From: GWE2-42-39 sp963662895
GTDB taxonomy: Bacteria; Bacteroidota; Bacteroidia; Bacteroidales; Prolixibacteraceae
NCBI GenBank assembly: GCA_963662895.1
Contig: OY759981.1
Location: 2,356,001-2,420,000, forward strand
Reading direction: 5' to 3'
DNA length: 64,000 nt
A program made the position numbers and the translations under genes. The notes under the pieces were generated by a model. It searched no databases. It was not told the origin of the DNA and saw only the letters and a list, made by a program, of their open reading frames with translations. Shown piece after piece: positions 45,307-54,763 of this stretch. Each line of letters begins with the position of its first letter. Within the stretch, counting starts at the first letter, position 1.

Positions 45307-45429
45307 CTGTGAAAATTTCACAGAGCCCAATCCGCTCGTCGGGAAGCCTGTGAAAATTTCACAGGGTTCTCGCCAGGCGTCGGGGAGCTTCTGAAAATTT
45401 CACAGGGTCCCCGACACTCATCGGGAAAA
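45307..45429. repeat. Three 41-bp direct repeats, each with an imperfect palindrome
   Basis: CTGTGAAAATTTCACAG occurs at 45307-45323 and 45348-45364, and TTCTGAAAATTTCACAG at 45389-45405: period exactly 41 bp. The 24-bp stretches between them are also partly alike (each has a CG(T/A)CGGG-type segment). Each core is a near-perfect dyad of 8-bp arms round one base. This looks like a multi-site operator or a small mobile repeat rather than CRISPR. Confidence 0.85.
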
Positions 45430-45500
45430 AAAATAAGAACCGGAACTTTCAAATCCGGTTTTTATCAAATGATAAATTCCGGTTGATACAAAGATTCTGT

Positions 45501-45508
45501 TAATTTTG
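45501..45508 (+). promoter_or_regulatory. Candidate -7 promoter element for fecI-like gene
   Basis: TAATTTTG matches TAnnTTTG, with a TTG at 45483-45485 upstream at a slightly short spacing (15 bp). It lies about 100 bp before the sigma factor ATG. Confidence 0.4.
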
Positions 45509-45609
45509 CAGTTGCAGATACTAAATAACCGGGATGGCTTTATAAATCAATTCCCTTTTATACTGTAGGTGGCGCAAAAATTAAGACCAATAAAATTTTT
45601 CAAGGAAAA

Positions 45610-46230
45610 ATGTTGTCGGAAAATGACTTAAATAAGATGTGGGATAACTTCAGGTTGGATGGAAGCCAGGAAGCCCTCTCCCTTATTTATTATGAGCATT
45701 TCGATTATTTGTATGATTTTGCCATAAAATACACACCGGACCATACCCTGATTGAAGACTGCATTCAGAATGTTTTTGGCTACATCCTTAAAAAACGAAA
45801 AAAACTGAACCCGGTTTCCAATCTTCGTTTTTACCTTTTACAATCTTTCAGGAGAGAGTTATTTCATCAACTTAAAAAAAAGAAAAAACTTACCCTTTCA
45901 GAAAATGTTCATGAGCAGGCCGGTCAATTTTGCTTCAATACAGCAGAAGACGACATGAATAACGAAGAACGCGACCATGTGATCCAACTGGTGAAAAAAA
46001 GTATTGCCAAACTGGGCCCGAAGCAACAAGAGATTATTTATTTACGGTTCAACAAGGAACTGGATTACCAGGAAATAGCAACCATGTTAGATATATCTGT
46101 CGATTCCTGCTATAAATCAATTTACCGTTCTGTAAAATTTATAAAAGAAGATATCGAAAAAATCATCGGTAATAAACCAGACCTGTTCCTTTGGATTTAT
46201 ATCGGGATAAAAAAAATCAAAAAAAAATAA
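45610..46230 (+). CDS. ECF sigma factor (FecI-like)
   Basis: The 206-residue protein has sigma region 2 (about 20-90, LIYYEHFDYLYDFAIKYTPD and IQNVFGYILKKRK) and region 4 (about 125-180, LGPKQQEIIYLRFNKELDYQ then EIATMLDISVDSCYKSIYRS). The layout is that of FecI-like factors of Bacteroidota PULs. The C-terminus is very Lys-rich. It is followed 59 bp later by the FecR-type anti-sigma and then by SusC, whose STN domain would receive the signal, so the trio forms the standard trans-envelope cascade that turns on the locus when substrate binds. Confidence 0.93.
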   Translation: MLSENDLNKMWDNFRLDGSQEALSLIYYEHFDYLYDFAIKYTPDHTLIEDCIQNVFGYILKKRKKLNPVSNLRFYLLQSFRRELFHQLKKKKKLTLSENVHEQAGQFCFNTAEDDMNNEERDHVIQLVKKSIAKLGPKQQEIIYLRFNKELDYQEIATMLDISVDSCYKSIYRSVKFIKEDIEKIIGNKPDLFLWIYIGIKKIKKK

Positions 46231-46289
46231 TTTTTTTTGTCCGGAAATTTTACCGGGGGCACTCTTTTAGAATGTAAAAAAACCGGTAA

Positions 46290-47456
46290 ATGGATTCAAA
46301 AATAAATAAATATCCAAGTTTCGAAGTTGTTGATCTTGTCCTTAACGATGATTTCAGGCGTTTGGTTCCGGAAGAAAAAAACGATCGTTCCCTGCAACTG
46401 CTGATCAGGGATTTTCCCGAATATAAAGAAAACATCGGGGCTGCTTCAAAGATTGTACTTGGTTTACAAACAAAAAAACAGGAACACTTCCTTCAGAAAA
46501 AGTATAAATTATGGATGCAGATACGCCACGGTTATTCCCGCGAAAAGAGTTTCCGTTTTTATCGTTACGCGGCATCGGTACTGGTCGTGGTGTCATTAGG
46601 AATCGGCGCTTTGTATTTCGTTAACAAGGCCCCGTCAGTCACAGGGTTCGCACAGGCACATTCCTGCGAGTACAATCAGTTTCGTTTAGTTCTGTCCAAC
46701 GGGAAAAATATTGTTGTACAGGATGAAAAATTCCAGGTGAAATGTACAAATGAAGGGAAGTCTGTCATTATAAACGACAGTATCCGGTACCGGCAGGAAC
46801 AGGACGGTTTTAACCAGATGATCGTCCCTCACGGAAGGCAGAGTAGCGTCCTTTTATCCGACGGTACTGTCGTCCGGATGAGTTCAGGCTCCAGGTTGGT
46901 TTATCCGGCTTGCTTCAATAGCAATAAGCGGGAAGTTTTCCTGGAAGGCGAGGCATATTTTGAAGTTGCGAAAAATGCCGGTAACCCGTTTTATGTACAT
47001 ACCGATGCGTTCAGGGTGGAAGTTGTCGGGACAACCTTTAATGTTCAGGCCTACCATGACGAGAACCTGTACAATACTGTGTTAGTCGAAGGCAAGGTGA
47101 ACCTGGTGCTTAATAACCATTTTTTTACCAATCCTGTTGTAATGCGCCCCAACCAGTTTGCATCCCTGTCGGATGACCACGGGCATTTTAATATTGAAAA
47201 AATCGAGAACATTGAAAACCAGACCTCATGGATACACGGGTATCTCGAATTTAAAAATGAAAATCTCGATGTTTTGGTAAAACGCGTTTCTCTTTATTAC
47301 AATATCAGGATTGATATAATAAATGAAGGGAAAACAAGGATTAACGGGAAGCTGGATTTAAAAGATGAACCCGGGCGTATTTTAGAAGGGATCGCAGCAA
47401 TCGCTAAAATGGAATATAAAAAAGTGGGGGATAAAAATTTTATTCTGTATAAATAA
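46290..47456 (+). CDS. FecR-family anti-sigma factor
   Basis: Single-pass inner-membrane protein that holds the FecI-like sigma factor until SusC signals. The 388 residues have a cytoplasmic N-terminus of about 85 residues and one transmembrane helix (about 88-110, YAASVLVVVSLGIGALYF). The periplasmic FecR domain follows (VPHGRQSSVLLSDGTVVRMS, the conserved VFLEGEAYFEVAKN, and FRVEVVGTTFNVQAY). The DUF4974-type C-terminal domain is at about residue 320 onwards. Order sigma, anti-sigma, SusC is typical. A GACCGGT hairpin follows the stop. Confidence 0.93.
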   Translation: MDSKINKYPSFEVVDLVLNDDFRRLVPEEKNDRSLQLLIRDFPEYKENIGAASKIVLGLQTKKQEHFLQKKYKLWMQIRHGYSREKSFRFYRYAASVLVVVSLGIGALYFVNKAPSVTGFAQAHSCEYNQFRLVLSNGKNIVVQDEKFQVKCTNEGKSVIINDSIRYRQEQDGFNQMIVPHGRQSSVLLSDGTVVRMSSGSRLVYPACFNSNKREVFLEGEAYFEVAKNAGNPFYVHTDAFRVEVVGTTFNVQAYHDENLYNTVLVEGKVNLVLNNHFFTNPVVMRPNQFASLSDDHGHFNIEKIENIENQTSWIHGYLEFKNENLDVLVKRVSLYYNIRIDIINEGKTRINGKLDLKDEPGRILEGIAAIAKMEYKKVGDKNFILYK

Positions 47457-47459
47457 AAC

Positions 47460-47490
47460 GACCGGTCAATGTTGGCCGCATTAACCGGTC
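47460..47490 (+). terminator. Hairpin between fecR-like and susC-like genes
   Basis: GACCGGT (47460-47466) pairs with ACCGGTC (47484-47490) around a 17-nt loop and is followed by TTGTTTG. It could partly terminate the fecIR transcript or act as an attenuator before susC; the T-tract is imperfect. Confidence 0.4.
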
Positions 47491-47546
47491 TTGTTTGTAA
47501 TCATGCCAGGTAATGGCACAATATTAACTAAAATTAGACCAAAGTT

Positions 47547-50500
47547 ATGAAAAAACTTATGAATTGTGTTTTCCCGGGTTACCGGGAAAAGCTAAAAATT
47601 TTGTTACTAACTATGAAACTAATTGCTTTTTTTATTCTGGCAGGAACGTTGATGGTATCGGCAAGCTCCTATTCCCAGCAAACAAAAATCGACCTGCAGC
47701 TAAAAAATTCTTCAATAGAGGAGATACTCCTTTCTATTGAGAACAACAGCCGTTTTCTTTTTATTTACGATGCGAACATTATTCCTGAGGGGAAAAAGTC
47801 AATCGAGGTAAAGGGACAACGGATTGAAACGGTACTGGACCAGCTTTTCGAAGGTACCGGTGTGGCATACCGGATAGATGAAAGACAGGTTTTTCTTTAT
47901 CAGAAAAATAACATGGGCCCGGTTGCCGGTATGCAGAAACTGATAACCATATCCGGCAAAGTCACCGACTCTTCCGGCGCTCCTTTGCCGGGGGTTACCG
48001 TGGTGGTAAAAGGTACTATCCAGGGAATTATTACCGATGCAGACGGAAGCTATACACTTTCCAAAGTACCGTCAGATGCCACGCTGGTATTTTCATTTGT
48101 AGGGATGAAAAGCCAGGAGATAACGGCGTCTGGTAAAACTACGATTGATGTAACAATGAAGGAAGAAACCATTGGACTTGGAGAAGTGGTGGCCGTGGGT
48201 TATGGTACCATGAAAAAAAGCGACCTGACCGGTTCAGTAGGATCAGTTTCTTCCGATGATTTTAAATCGACACCTTTAAGAAGCCTGTCTTCGATGATCC
48301 AGGGCTCAACTTCCGGTGTTGAAATCATAAAATCCAGTGGTGCCCCGGGGAGCGGTAGCATTGTCCGCATTCGGGGAGGGAATTCCATGAACGGGAGCAA
48401 CGACCCGTTGTATGTCGTGGATGGTTTTCCCGGGGGAAGTGTAGGGACCCCTAACGACATTGAATCCATACAAATACTAAAAGACGCCTCGGCAACTGCC
48501 ATTTATGGTTCACGGGGAGCCAACGGGGTTATTATCATTACGACCAAACGGGGGAAAAATAAACCGGACGTGAACATTGATGTATATTACGGGATACAAA
48601 AAGTCAGGAATAAACTTGATATGCTGAATGCAAAAGAATATGCAGTGTTTGCCAATGAAAAGGCCGAAAATGTGGGCTTGGATCCTTATTTTGATGATAT
48701 AAATAGCCTTCCCGGCGAGACCGATTGGCAGGACGAAATTTTCCAATTGGCCCCGATATCGAATTATAATTTATCGGTAACAGGCGGAAATGAAGCGAAT
48801 AAATACGGGATTTTCGGCAATTATACCAGGCAGGAGGGAATTATCTTAAATTCAGATTCATCAAGTGGCAACATCAGGGTAAACCTGGATAATAAGGTTA
48901 CCAACTGGTTTAATATTGGCACAAGCATTTTTGCCTCTCACAGCACAACAAATAATTCATACATTGAAACAAGTGCAAATAGTTTGGTTATAAGAGCTTT
49001 AACGGTGGCCCCCTGCGCTCCTGTTTACGATGAAAATGGGGACTATTATGATGTGAATAGTTTTCCTACCGCTGATACTACATGGGATAACCCCATGGCA
49101 ATTATTGACGGGACGACAAATAAAAATGTTTATAATATATTCAACGGAAATACGAACCTGGAGTTTACTATTCTGGATGGCTTAAAGGCCAATATGCGCC
49201 TGGGCGCTAAATATACAAACTACCGGAGGGATTATTACCTGGAAAGAATTATGCTGGAAGGAGGAAGCGGGAAGGCAAGTGTCACAGAATCCGATAGATA
49301 CGATTATTTGTATGAAAATATTCTTTCGTATAAAAAAATATTTAACAGCAACCATGATATAAACCTCACCGCCGGTTTTAGCTGGGAAGAGGAAACTTAT
49401 TCTTATGTTACAGCAGGGGCAAGCGATTTTTTAACGGATGACCTGCATACCGATGACCTTTCGTCTGGAAGTACCGTTAGCACTCCTTCGTCCTATAGGA
49501 GTAAAAGCACCATATTATCATGGCTTGGGCGTGTGAATTATATCTTCAATAATAAATATCTTCTTACCCTTACTACCCGTGCGGACGGTTCTTCCCGCTT
49601 AGGAGCCAATAACAAGTGGGGAGTATTTCCTTCCGGGGCAATAGGCTGGCGTGTATCCGAAGAAAATTTCATGGATGCGTTTCCGGTTGTCAGTAATCTA
49701 AAATTAAGGGCCAGTTACGGGGTTACCGGGAACCAGGAAATCGGGCTTTATAAATCCCTGTCAAGGTTAAATTCTGTTGGAGCTATTTTAGGAGAAGATG
49801 AAAATCGTGTGATAGGTTATGTGCCATCAGAAATGGAGAACCCTGATTTGAAATGGGAGGTTACCAAACAGTTTGATGCAGGCTTCGACCTGGGCTTATT
49901 TGACCAAAAATTCAACCTGACGTTTGATTACTATTACAAGAAAACGAGCGACCTTCTTTCGACTGTGCCACTTGCTATTTCATCGGGATATACATCAATA
50001 TTGAAGAATTTTGGCGATATGAAAAATGAAGGGATTGAACTTGGGCTAAATTCAAATATCCTGAACAGGAACGACTGGTCATGTTCTGCCGGGGCCAATT
50101 TTTCACTGAACCGGAATAAAGTATTAAGGGTAGCTACCGACACCGGCTACTTTTTTGCAAGTACTTTAGGTTCTCCTGTTGATTCTTATGTGAATATCAT
50201 AAAAGAAGGGTACCCCCTGTCTTCATTTTATGGTTACCTGGAAGATGGTTTATGGGAAAGTGACCAGACTTCCGGAAGTATCCAGCCCACGGCAAAAGCA
50301 GGGGACCAACGCTATGTAGACTATGATGAAAGCGGTTCAATTGACGACGAAGATAAAGTAGTACTGGGTGATCCGTATCCTGACTTTATCTATGGTTTTA
50401 ACGCGAACCTTTCATATAAAAATTTTAACCTCTATGTATTGGTACAGGGGGTTCAGGGAGGACTGATTTTTAATGGCAGTAAGTTTAGTACTGGCGATTC

Positions 50501-50870
50501 GTTCGCCCGTAACGGCAACCAGTTAGCCGAAGTGAAAGACCACTGGTCGGCCGACAATCCTGTTCCCAATGCAAAATATCCACGGCTCTCCAATGTAAAT
50601 CCCAAACTCTCAGAACGATTTTTTGAAGATGCATCTTATCTGAGGTTCAAAACAATTAGCCTGTCATATAATGTTCCGGTCAATAACATAAAATGGCTAA
50701 AAAGCGCCATGGTTTATATAAGCGGTGAAAACCTGTTTACCATTACCGGATATTCAGGTTATGATCCGGAGGTTAGCTCTACTTCCGGTTCGAGCCTGCT
50801 TAAGGGTATCGACTACGGTGCTTACCCCTCAACAAAAACGGTTACTGTTGGTGTGAAGCTTAATTTATAA
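47547..50870 (+). CDS. SusC/RagA-family TonB-dependent glycan importer with STN domain
   Basis: Outer-membrane porin that, with a SusD lid, imports oligosaccharides. The 1,107-residue protein has a signal peptide, an STN domain (about 48-125, LKNSSIEEILLSIENNSRFL and QRIETVLDQLFEGTGVAYRI), a carboxypeptidase-regulatory beta-sandwich (about 130-215, SGKVTDSSGAPLPGVTVVVK), then a plug with KKSDLTGSVGSV and GANGVIIITTKRG, and a long 22-strand barrel. STN presence means it signals through the FecR/FecI pair encoded upstream. susD follows 22 bp later. The locus has no annotated SusE/F. Confidence 0.96.
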   Translation: MKKLMNCVFPGYREKLKILLLTMKLIAFFILAGTLMVSASSYSQQTKIDLQLKNSSIEEILLSIENNSRFLFIYDANIIPEGKKSIEVKGQRIETVLDQLFEGTGVAYRIDERQVFLYQKNNMGPVAGMQKLITISGKVTDSSGAPLPGVTVVVKGTIQGIITDADGSYTLSKVPSDATLVFSFVGMKSQEITASGKTTIDVTMKEETIGLGEVVAVGYGTMKKSDLTGSVGSVSSDDFKSTPLRSLSSMIQGSTSGVEIIKSSGAPGSGSIVRIRGGNSMNGSNDPLYVVDGFPGGSVGTPNDIESIQILKDASATAIYGSRGANGVIIITTKRGKNKPDVNIDVYYGIQKVRNKLDMLNAKEYAVFANEKAENVGLDPYFDDINSLPGETDWQDEIFQLAPISNYNLSVTGGNEANKYGIFGNYTRQEGIILNSDSSSGNIRVNLDNKVTNWFNIGTSIFASHSTTNNSYIETSANSLVIRALTVAPCAPVYDENGDYYDVNSFPTADTTWDNPMAIIDGTTNKNVYNIFNGNTNLEFTILDGLKANMRLGAKYTNYRRDYYLERIMLEGGSGKASVTESDRYDYLYENILSYKKIFNSNHDINLTAGFSWEEETYSYVTAGASDFLTDDLHTDDLSSGSTVSTPSSYRSKSTILSWLGRVNYIFNNKYLLTLTTRADGSSRLGANNKWGVFPSGAIGWRVSEENFMDAFPVVSNLKLRASYGVTGNQEIGLYKSLSRLNSVGAILGEDENRVIGYVPSEMENPDLKWEVTKQFDAGFDLGLFDQKFNLTFDYYYKKTSDLLSTVPLAISSGYTSILKNFGDMKNEGIELGLNSNILNRNDWSCSAGANFSLNRNKVLRVATDTGYFFASTLGSPVDSYVNIIKEGYPLSSFYGYLEDGLWESDQTSGSIQPTAKAGDQRYVDYDESGSIDDEDKVVLGDPYPDFIYGFNANLSYKNFNLYVLVQGVQGGLIFNGSKFSTGDSFARNGNQLAEVKDHWSADNPVPNAKYPRLSNVNPKLSERFFEDASYLRFKTISLSYNVPVNNIKWLKSAMVYISGENLFTITGYSGYDPEVSSTSGSSLLKGIDYGAYPSTKTVTVGVKLNL

Positions 50871-50892
50871 TTACAAGTTAAAAAGGAATAAG

Positions 50893-52380
50893 ATGAAAAA
50901 TATTATAAAAGAAATAAGACTTCTCCCGTTGGCCTTAATTGTAAGTATGCTTATCGGGGGTACTTCCTGCAAAAATGTTCTGGACGAAGAGGTTTATTCG
51001 TTTATCTCCAAAGAAAATTTTTATCAAAATGCAAACGATGCTGAAGCTGCAATCTATGGCATTTACAACAGGCTTACTAATGAAAACGTTTATGGTCGCT
51101 GGTATTTCGACCTTATTCATCTAACCGATGACCAGGTTACCATCCACCGGAACCCGCTTTTTATCCAGATGGATGATTTTAATTATGCTGCAGATCATGC
51201 TTACATTGAAGATTTATGGACCGGTTTGTATTCCGTGATAAATACGGCCAATGTTTGCATCGGCCGTATCCCATCCATCGATATGGATGAAGATACGAAA
51301 AACTCTTATGTAGCAGAAGCCAGGTGCATCAGGGCAAGTATATATTTTACTCTTGTCCGGTTATGGGGATCTGTTCCTTTAAGCCTGGAAGAAGTAGGAG
51401 ACGAAGCGTCGGCCAATATTTCCATGGGAACGGTAGATAATATTTATGATGCGATTATAGAAGATTTGGAATATGCCGAGGAAAACCTGCCCGCAACAAG
51501 AGAGTCATGTGATTTTGGACGGGTGACCAAAGGAGCAGCCAAAGCTTTATTAACTGATGTTCTCCTAACACGTGAAGAGTGGTCTGATGCAGCGGCAAAG
51601 GCAAAAGAAATTATTGATATGGGACAATATTCATTGCTCGATAATTTTGAAGACATTTTCAGTATCGATAACGAAGTGAATGATGAAATCATCTATTCTA
51701 TTGTTTTTGATGGCGTTAATCAGGGTAATTGGATGGCTTCCTTTTCCCATGCCGGCGGTACCGACAATGCTATGTGCTATCTGGGGGCTCAGGTCTGGGA
51801 GGTTGATACACAATCGGATATGTGGCTGAACTGGAGTAATAATGATCCGAGGAAACAAATTACCGTCAGTGACGAATACCTGTCTCGTGATGGCACTTAT
51901 AAAAGTGTTTATAATACATCACGTCCGTATCCTCAATTTGGAAAATGGAATGCACCGGACGAAACAGCACATTATTTATGTCCTTTAAATCCAATCATTT
52001 ACAGATATTCCGATGTGTTATTAATGTATGCCGAAGCCCTTTCTCAGGCAAATAACGGGCCTAATGATAATGCCTATGAGGCAATCAACATGGTACGAAG
52101 GAGAGGCTACGGGCAACCAACCGGCCAGGTATCTGCTTACGATCTGCAAACCGGCCTGAGTGCAATTGCTTTCAGGGATTCGGTGATCAAAGAACGCAGT
52201 TACGAATTTGTAGTGGAAGGCAAGCGCCTTTTCGACCTGATGCGTACAGGCCTATTTCCCAAAATACTGATTGACATGGGTAAAGAGGTTAACCCTACGG
52301 CAATTCTCTTCCCGATTCCAACGGCAGAAATTGAAGCTAATGCTTCATTAACTTCCGACGATCAGAATGAAGGCTATTAA
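50893..52380 (+). CDS. SusD/RagB-family nutrient-binding lipoprotein
   Basis: Surface lipoprotein that caps the SusC barrel and binds glycan. The 495 residues begin with a lipoprotein signal ending GGTSC (Cys at about residue 27). They continue with SusD TPR helices such as FYQNANDAEAAIYGIYNRL and LRASIYFTL-like sequence, and end with the conserved FRDSVIKERSYEFVVEGKRLFDLMRTG and AILFPIPTAEIEAN. It is paired with the SusC gene upstream. A strong terminator ends the unit. Confidence 0.95.
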   Translation: MKNIIKEIRLLPLALIVSMLIGGTSCKNVLDEEVYSFISKENFYQNANDAEAAIYGIYNRLTNENVYGRWYFDLIHLTDDQVTIHRNPLFIQMDDFNYAADHAYIEDLWTGLYSVINTANVCIGRIPSIDMDEDTKNSYVAEARCIRASIYFTLVRLWGSVPLSLEEVGDEASANISMGTVDNIYDAIIEDLEYAEENLPATRESCDFGRVTKGAAKALLTDVLLTREEWSDAAAKAKEIIDMGQYSLLDNFEDIFSIDNEVNDEIIYSIVFDGVNQGNWMASFSHAGGTDNAMCYLGAQVWEVDTQSDMWLNWSNNDPRKQITVSDEYLSRDGTYKSVYNTSRPYPQFGKWNAPDETAHYLCPLNPIIYRYSDVLLMYAEALSQANNGPNDNAYEAINMVRRRGYGQPTGQVSAYDLQTGLSAIAFRDSVIKERSYEFVVEGKRLFDLMRTGLFPKILIDMGKEVNPTAILFPIPTAEIEANASLTSDDQNEGY

Positions 52381-52387
52381 AAACCAT

Positions 52388-52433
52388 AAAGCTGTCCCGG
52401 AAAAAGAAATGCTGTATTTCCGGACAGCTTTTT
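52388..52433 (+). terminator. Rho-independent terminator after susD-like gene
   Basis: The arms AAAGCTGTCCCGGAAA (52388-52403) and TTTCCGGACAGCTTT (52417-52431) pair with one bulged C; the loop is 13 nt and a few extra T residues follow. It separates SusCD from the DUF6259 gene. Confidence 0.75.
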
Positions 52434-52480
52434 CATATTTAAATAGAGAACCAATTCTAACAACCATTAAACCAACATTT

Positions 52481-54589
52481 ATGAAATTTATAAAATCAAT
52501 GGTTATCCTCCTTTGCCTGTTTGCCTGTCTGTCGGCAAGGCAGGAAGTATTTTCAAAAGCCACGGGGTTTAGCCTGAAAACACAGAATTCCATTCTTACC
52601 GTTAACTCGAAAAACGAATTTAAAATTACGCAAGCAGAAGGACAAGGTTTCCTTCTTGAAGGTACTGTAACCGAATTGTTTAAAATTTCTGTCCAGGACA
52701 AATCAACAGGGAGAATATACAACCTGGGACAATGCAAAAATCATAAAATTACAAATGATGGTAACAAAATTCATATCATATACGATGAACTGAATTCATT
52801 AAATGAAAAAATCCCGGTGAAAGCCGATTTAACCATCTCCGTAAAAAATGATGCTTTTTGTTTTTCCGGTTCTGTAAAAAGCACTTTTGCTCAGTGGATT
52901 ATAAGAGAGTTGGAATATCCACGCATGTCGCAAATAGTTTGTGAAGCTAAAAACATAAATGTTTACTGGCCGGAAGGTCTTGGAAAACGATATAATGATT
53001 TTGGGGCTTTTGGCGATAAGAGTTTTTATTATCCCAGTGTGAGTGGTTCTATGCCGTGGTTCTCCGTGAATTCTCCGGATGCAGGCCTTTATATCGGATG
53101 CCATGACTCTCTGCAGAACGTGAGAATGTTTGAGATTTCGTACCATAAATCAGAAAATGCTTTTAGCACCAGTATTTCTACCCCTGTTTTCAATACTGAA
53201 TATGAGATTCCCGAAATGGTGGTGAAACCATACAGTGGAAAATGGTACAATGCGTCCAGATTTTACAGGAACTGGTACGACAAACATTTTTCAGTTGCAT
53301 CCCCTTGTAACTGGGTTATCAATGACTCCGGCTGGTTACTGGCAATCCTGAAACAACAAAATTGTGAAGTAATGTGGCCATATACAGACATGGACAGGTT
53401 ATGCGATATTGCAGAACGGTATAACCTTAGCACGATTGGGCTTTTCGGCTGGGCTGTAGGCGGTCACGATCACCTCTATCCGAACTATCCGCCGGATAAC
53501 CTGATGGGTGGAAAAGAAGAGTTAAAAAAAGCTATTGAAAGGGCTCACAAACGGGGGATAAAAATAATCCTGTATGCCAATGGGAAAATCATGGACACCG
53601 CCACTGATTATTATAAGTACAATGGCATCCAAACCATTATTGTAAAAGAAAACAGACATCCTGATGCGCAATTTTATGTCAAACAAAAGAATGCGACCCC
53701 GGTTATTTTTGCACAGGCTTGTACTGGTTCCGAACTTTGGCGTAAAACAATGTTCGACCTGGGAATACAGGCTGTTTCTTTGGGCGCCGACGGAATATTA
53801 TATGACCAGCTTGGAGTGCTGCATCCAATCCTTTGTTTCTCAAAAAACCATGACCACCGTCCCGGACAGGCAGACTCGAAATACAGGCTACAAATGATAA
53901 ATGAAATCAGGCAGAAGGTTAAAGGGCTTAACCCTGATTTTATTGTAATGACAGAAGCAACTAATGATGTGGTTCTAAGAGGGATTGAATATACCCATGG
54001 GTTAGGGATAGGTTCAGCTCCATCGGCGAATGCCTTTCCTGAGTTATACCGGTTTACATTTCCCGAATTGATTACTACCCAACGTAACCCTAACCCGATG
54101 ATTACACGTACGGATGCCAATTTTGCAGCAGTATACGGGTTAAGGCACGAGGTTGAATCGAGATATCCCGGAGATGTAAAATACCTTTTAAATGGTTCTT
54201 TTATTCCTGATGATTATTCTAATATTGTTGATCCTCCAGATTTGGCAAAAATGAAACTGACCCCGGCAGATGAAGCTGCAAAATATGTTCATGAACTGAT
54301 CGGGTTTGAAAAACAGAACCCTGAATTTTTCAGGCAAGGCAAATTTATTGACCAGGAAGGGTTTGAGTTTACAGGGGAAGATATCCTTGCAAAAGGTTTT
54401 CTGAACGGGAATAAATTGGGAATAATTGTATGGAATGAAAACCTAACAGAAAAAAGAGATTTTTCAGTTTCAGCTAAAGGCTATCGTTTGATAAGTGCAT
54501 TGGAACCAGGCAATAACAAGGTTGAAGCATTTTCGTCTTTAGATATAAACAGCATCCGGTTACTTGTTTATCAAAAACTTAAAAATTGA
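52481..54589 (+). CDS. DUF6259 (GH-like TIM barrel) secreted protein
   Basis: From the ATG at 52481 (702 residues) there is a signal peptide (about 1-20, MVILLCLFACLS). An N-terminal beta-sandwich of about 260 residues is followed by a TIM-barrel-like part with STIGLFGWAVGGHDHLYPNY, RAHKRGIKIILYANG, SLGADGILYDQLGV and FIVMTEATN, then a small C-terminal domain. The layout resembles GH36/GH31-like hydrolases, with Asp and Glu of the last two motifs as candidate catalytic residues, but the family is uncharacterised as far as I know. It is the only enzyme-like gene in this SusCD locus. The open frame upstream of 52481 overlaps susD and lacks a signal, so it was excluded. Confidence 0.75.
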   Translation: MKFIKSMVILLCLFACLSARQEVFSKATGFSLKTQNSILTVNSKNEFKITQAEGQGFLLEGTVTELFKISVQDKSTGRIYNLGQCKNHKITNDGNKIHIIYDELNSLNEKIPVKADLTISVKNDAFCFSGSVKSTFAQWIIRELEYPRMSQIVCEAKNINVYWPEGLGKRYNDFGAFGDKSFYYPSVSGSMPWFSVNSPDAGLYIGCHDSLQNVRMFEISYHKSENAFSTSISTPVFNTEYEIPEMVVKPYSGKWYNASRFYRNWYDKHFSVASPCNWVINDSGWLLAILKQQNCEVMWPYTDMDRLCDIAERYNLSTIGLFGWAVGGHDHLYPNYPPDNLMGGKEELKKAIERAHKRGIKIILYANGKIMDTATDYYKYNGIQTIIVKENRHPDAQFYVKQKNATPVIFAQACTGSELWRKTMFDLGIQAVSLGADGILYDQLGVLHPILCFSKNHDHRPGQADSKYRLQMINEIRQKVKGLNPDFIVMTEATNDVVLRGIEYTHGLGIGSAPSANAFPELYRFTFPELITTQRNPNPMITRTDANFAAVYGLRHEVESRYPGDVKYLLNGSFIPDDYSNIVDPPDLAKMKLTPADEAAKYVHELIGFEKQNPEFFRQGKFIDQEGFEFTGEDILAKGFLNGNKLGIIVWNENLTEKRDFSVSAKGYRLISALEPGNNKVEAFSSLDINSIRLLVYQKLKN

Positions 54590-54604
54590 CCAAGCACCGT
54601 ACTA

Positions 54605-54763
54605 TCCATAAGAATAGCCCCCGGCGATAAAATCAGTATGATCGTAATAGGCAGTGGTTCGCATGCGCGCTGGAACCTTGGTAAATTCTTTAAGCTGGGG
54701 AATGTCCAGGTTGTTGCAGTGTGCAACATTGGTGACAGCCAGCCAGATAAAACAAAAAAGTGA
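54605..54763 (+). pseudogene. Fragment of a Gfo/Idh/MocA oxidoreductase (N-terminal Rossmann strand)
   Basis: The plus-strand frame reads RIAPGDKISMIVIGSG then GKFFKLGNVQVVAVCNIGD before a stop at 54761-54763. That is the first beta-alpha-beta unit of a Gfo/Idh/MocA protein, including the usual (APxDKI) lead-in and the VAVC(D) strand. Everything after about 50 codons is missing, so it is a remnant, not a gene. It differs from the intact family member at 37761-39239. Confidence 0.6.

Larger units (their letters stand above)
45014..45609. promoter_or_regulatory. Long divergent control region with 41-bp dyad repeats
   Basis: No supported gene lies in these 596 bp; the 72-codon frame at 45094-45312 has no recognisable features. 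The stretch contains the dyad array at 45307-45425, a hairpin-like ACCGGA/TCCGGT pair near 45441-45462 and the candidate fecI promoter at 45501-45508. It lies between the divergent membrane regulator and fecI. Confidence 0.6.

Noticed and set aside
45094..45312. 72-codon plus-strand frame before the dyad array
   Set aside because: No homology, signal or promoter, and odd composition; it looks like chance.
45307..45364. TGTGA-N5-TCACA cores considered as CRP/FNR-type sites
   Set aside because: The spacer is one base shorter than the usual six, and no Crp-family gene is visible; kept only as an unassigned dyad.
45307..45429. The 41-bp repeats considered as a CRISPR array
   Set aside because: Only three units, the intervals resemble each other instead of being unique, and no cas genes are near.
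52367..52480. Upstream in-frame extension of the DUF6259 gene
   Set aside because: It crosses the susD stop and a terminator hairpin, and the signal peptide begins at 52481.
54654..54763. N-terminal part of the 188-codon DUF4143 frame
   Set aside because: Its first 35 or so codons have no family sequence and overlap the oxidoreductase remnant in another frame.
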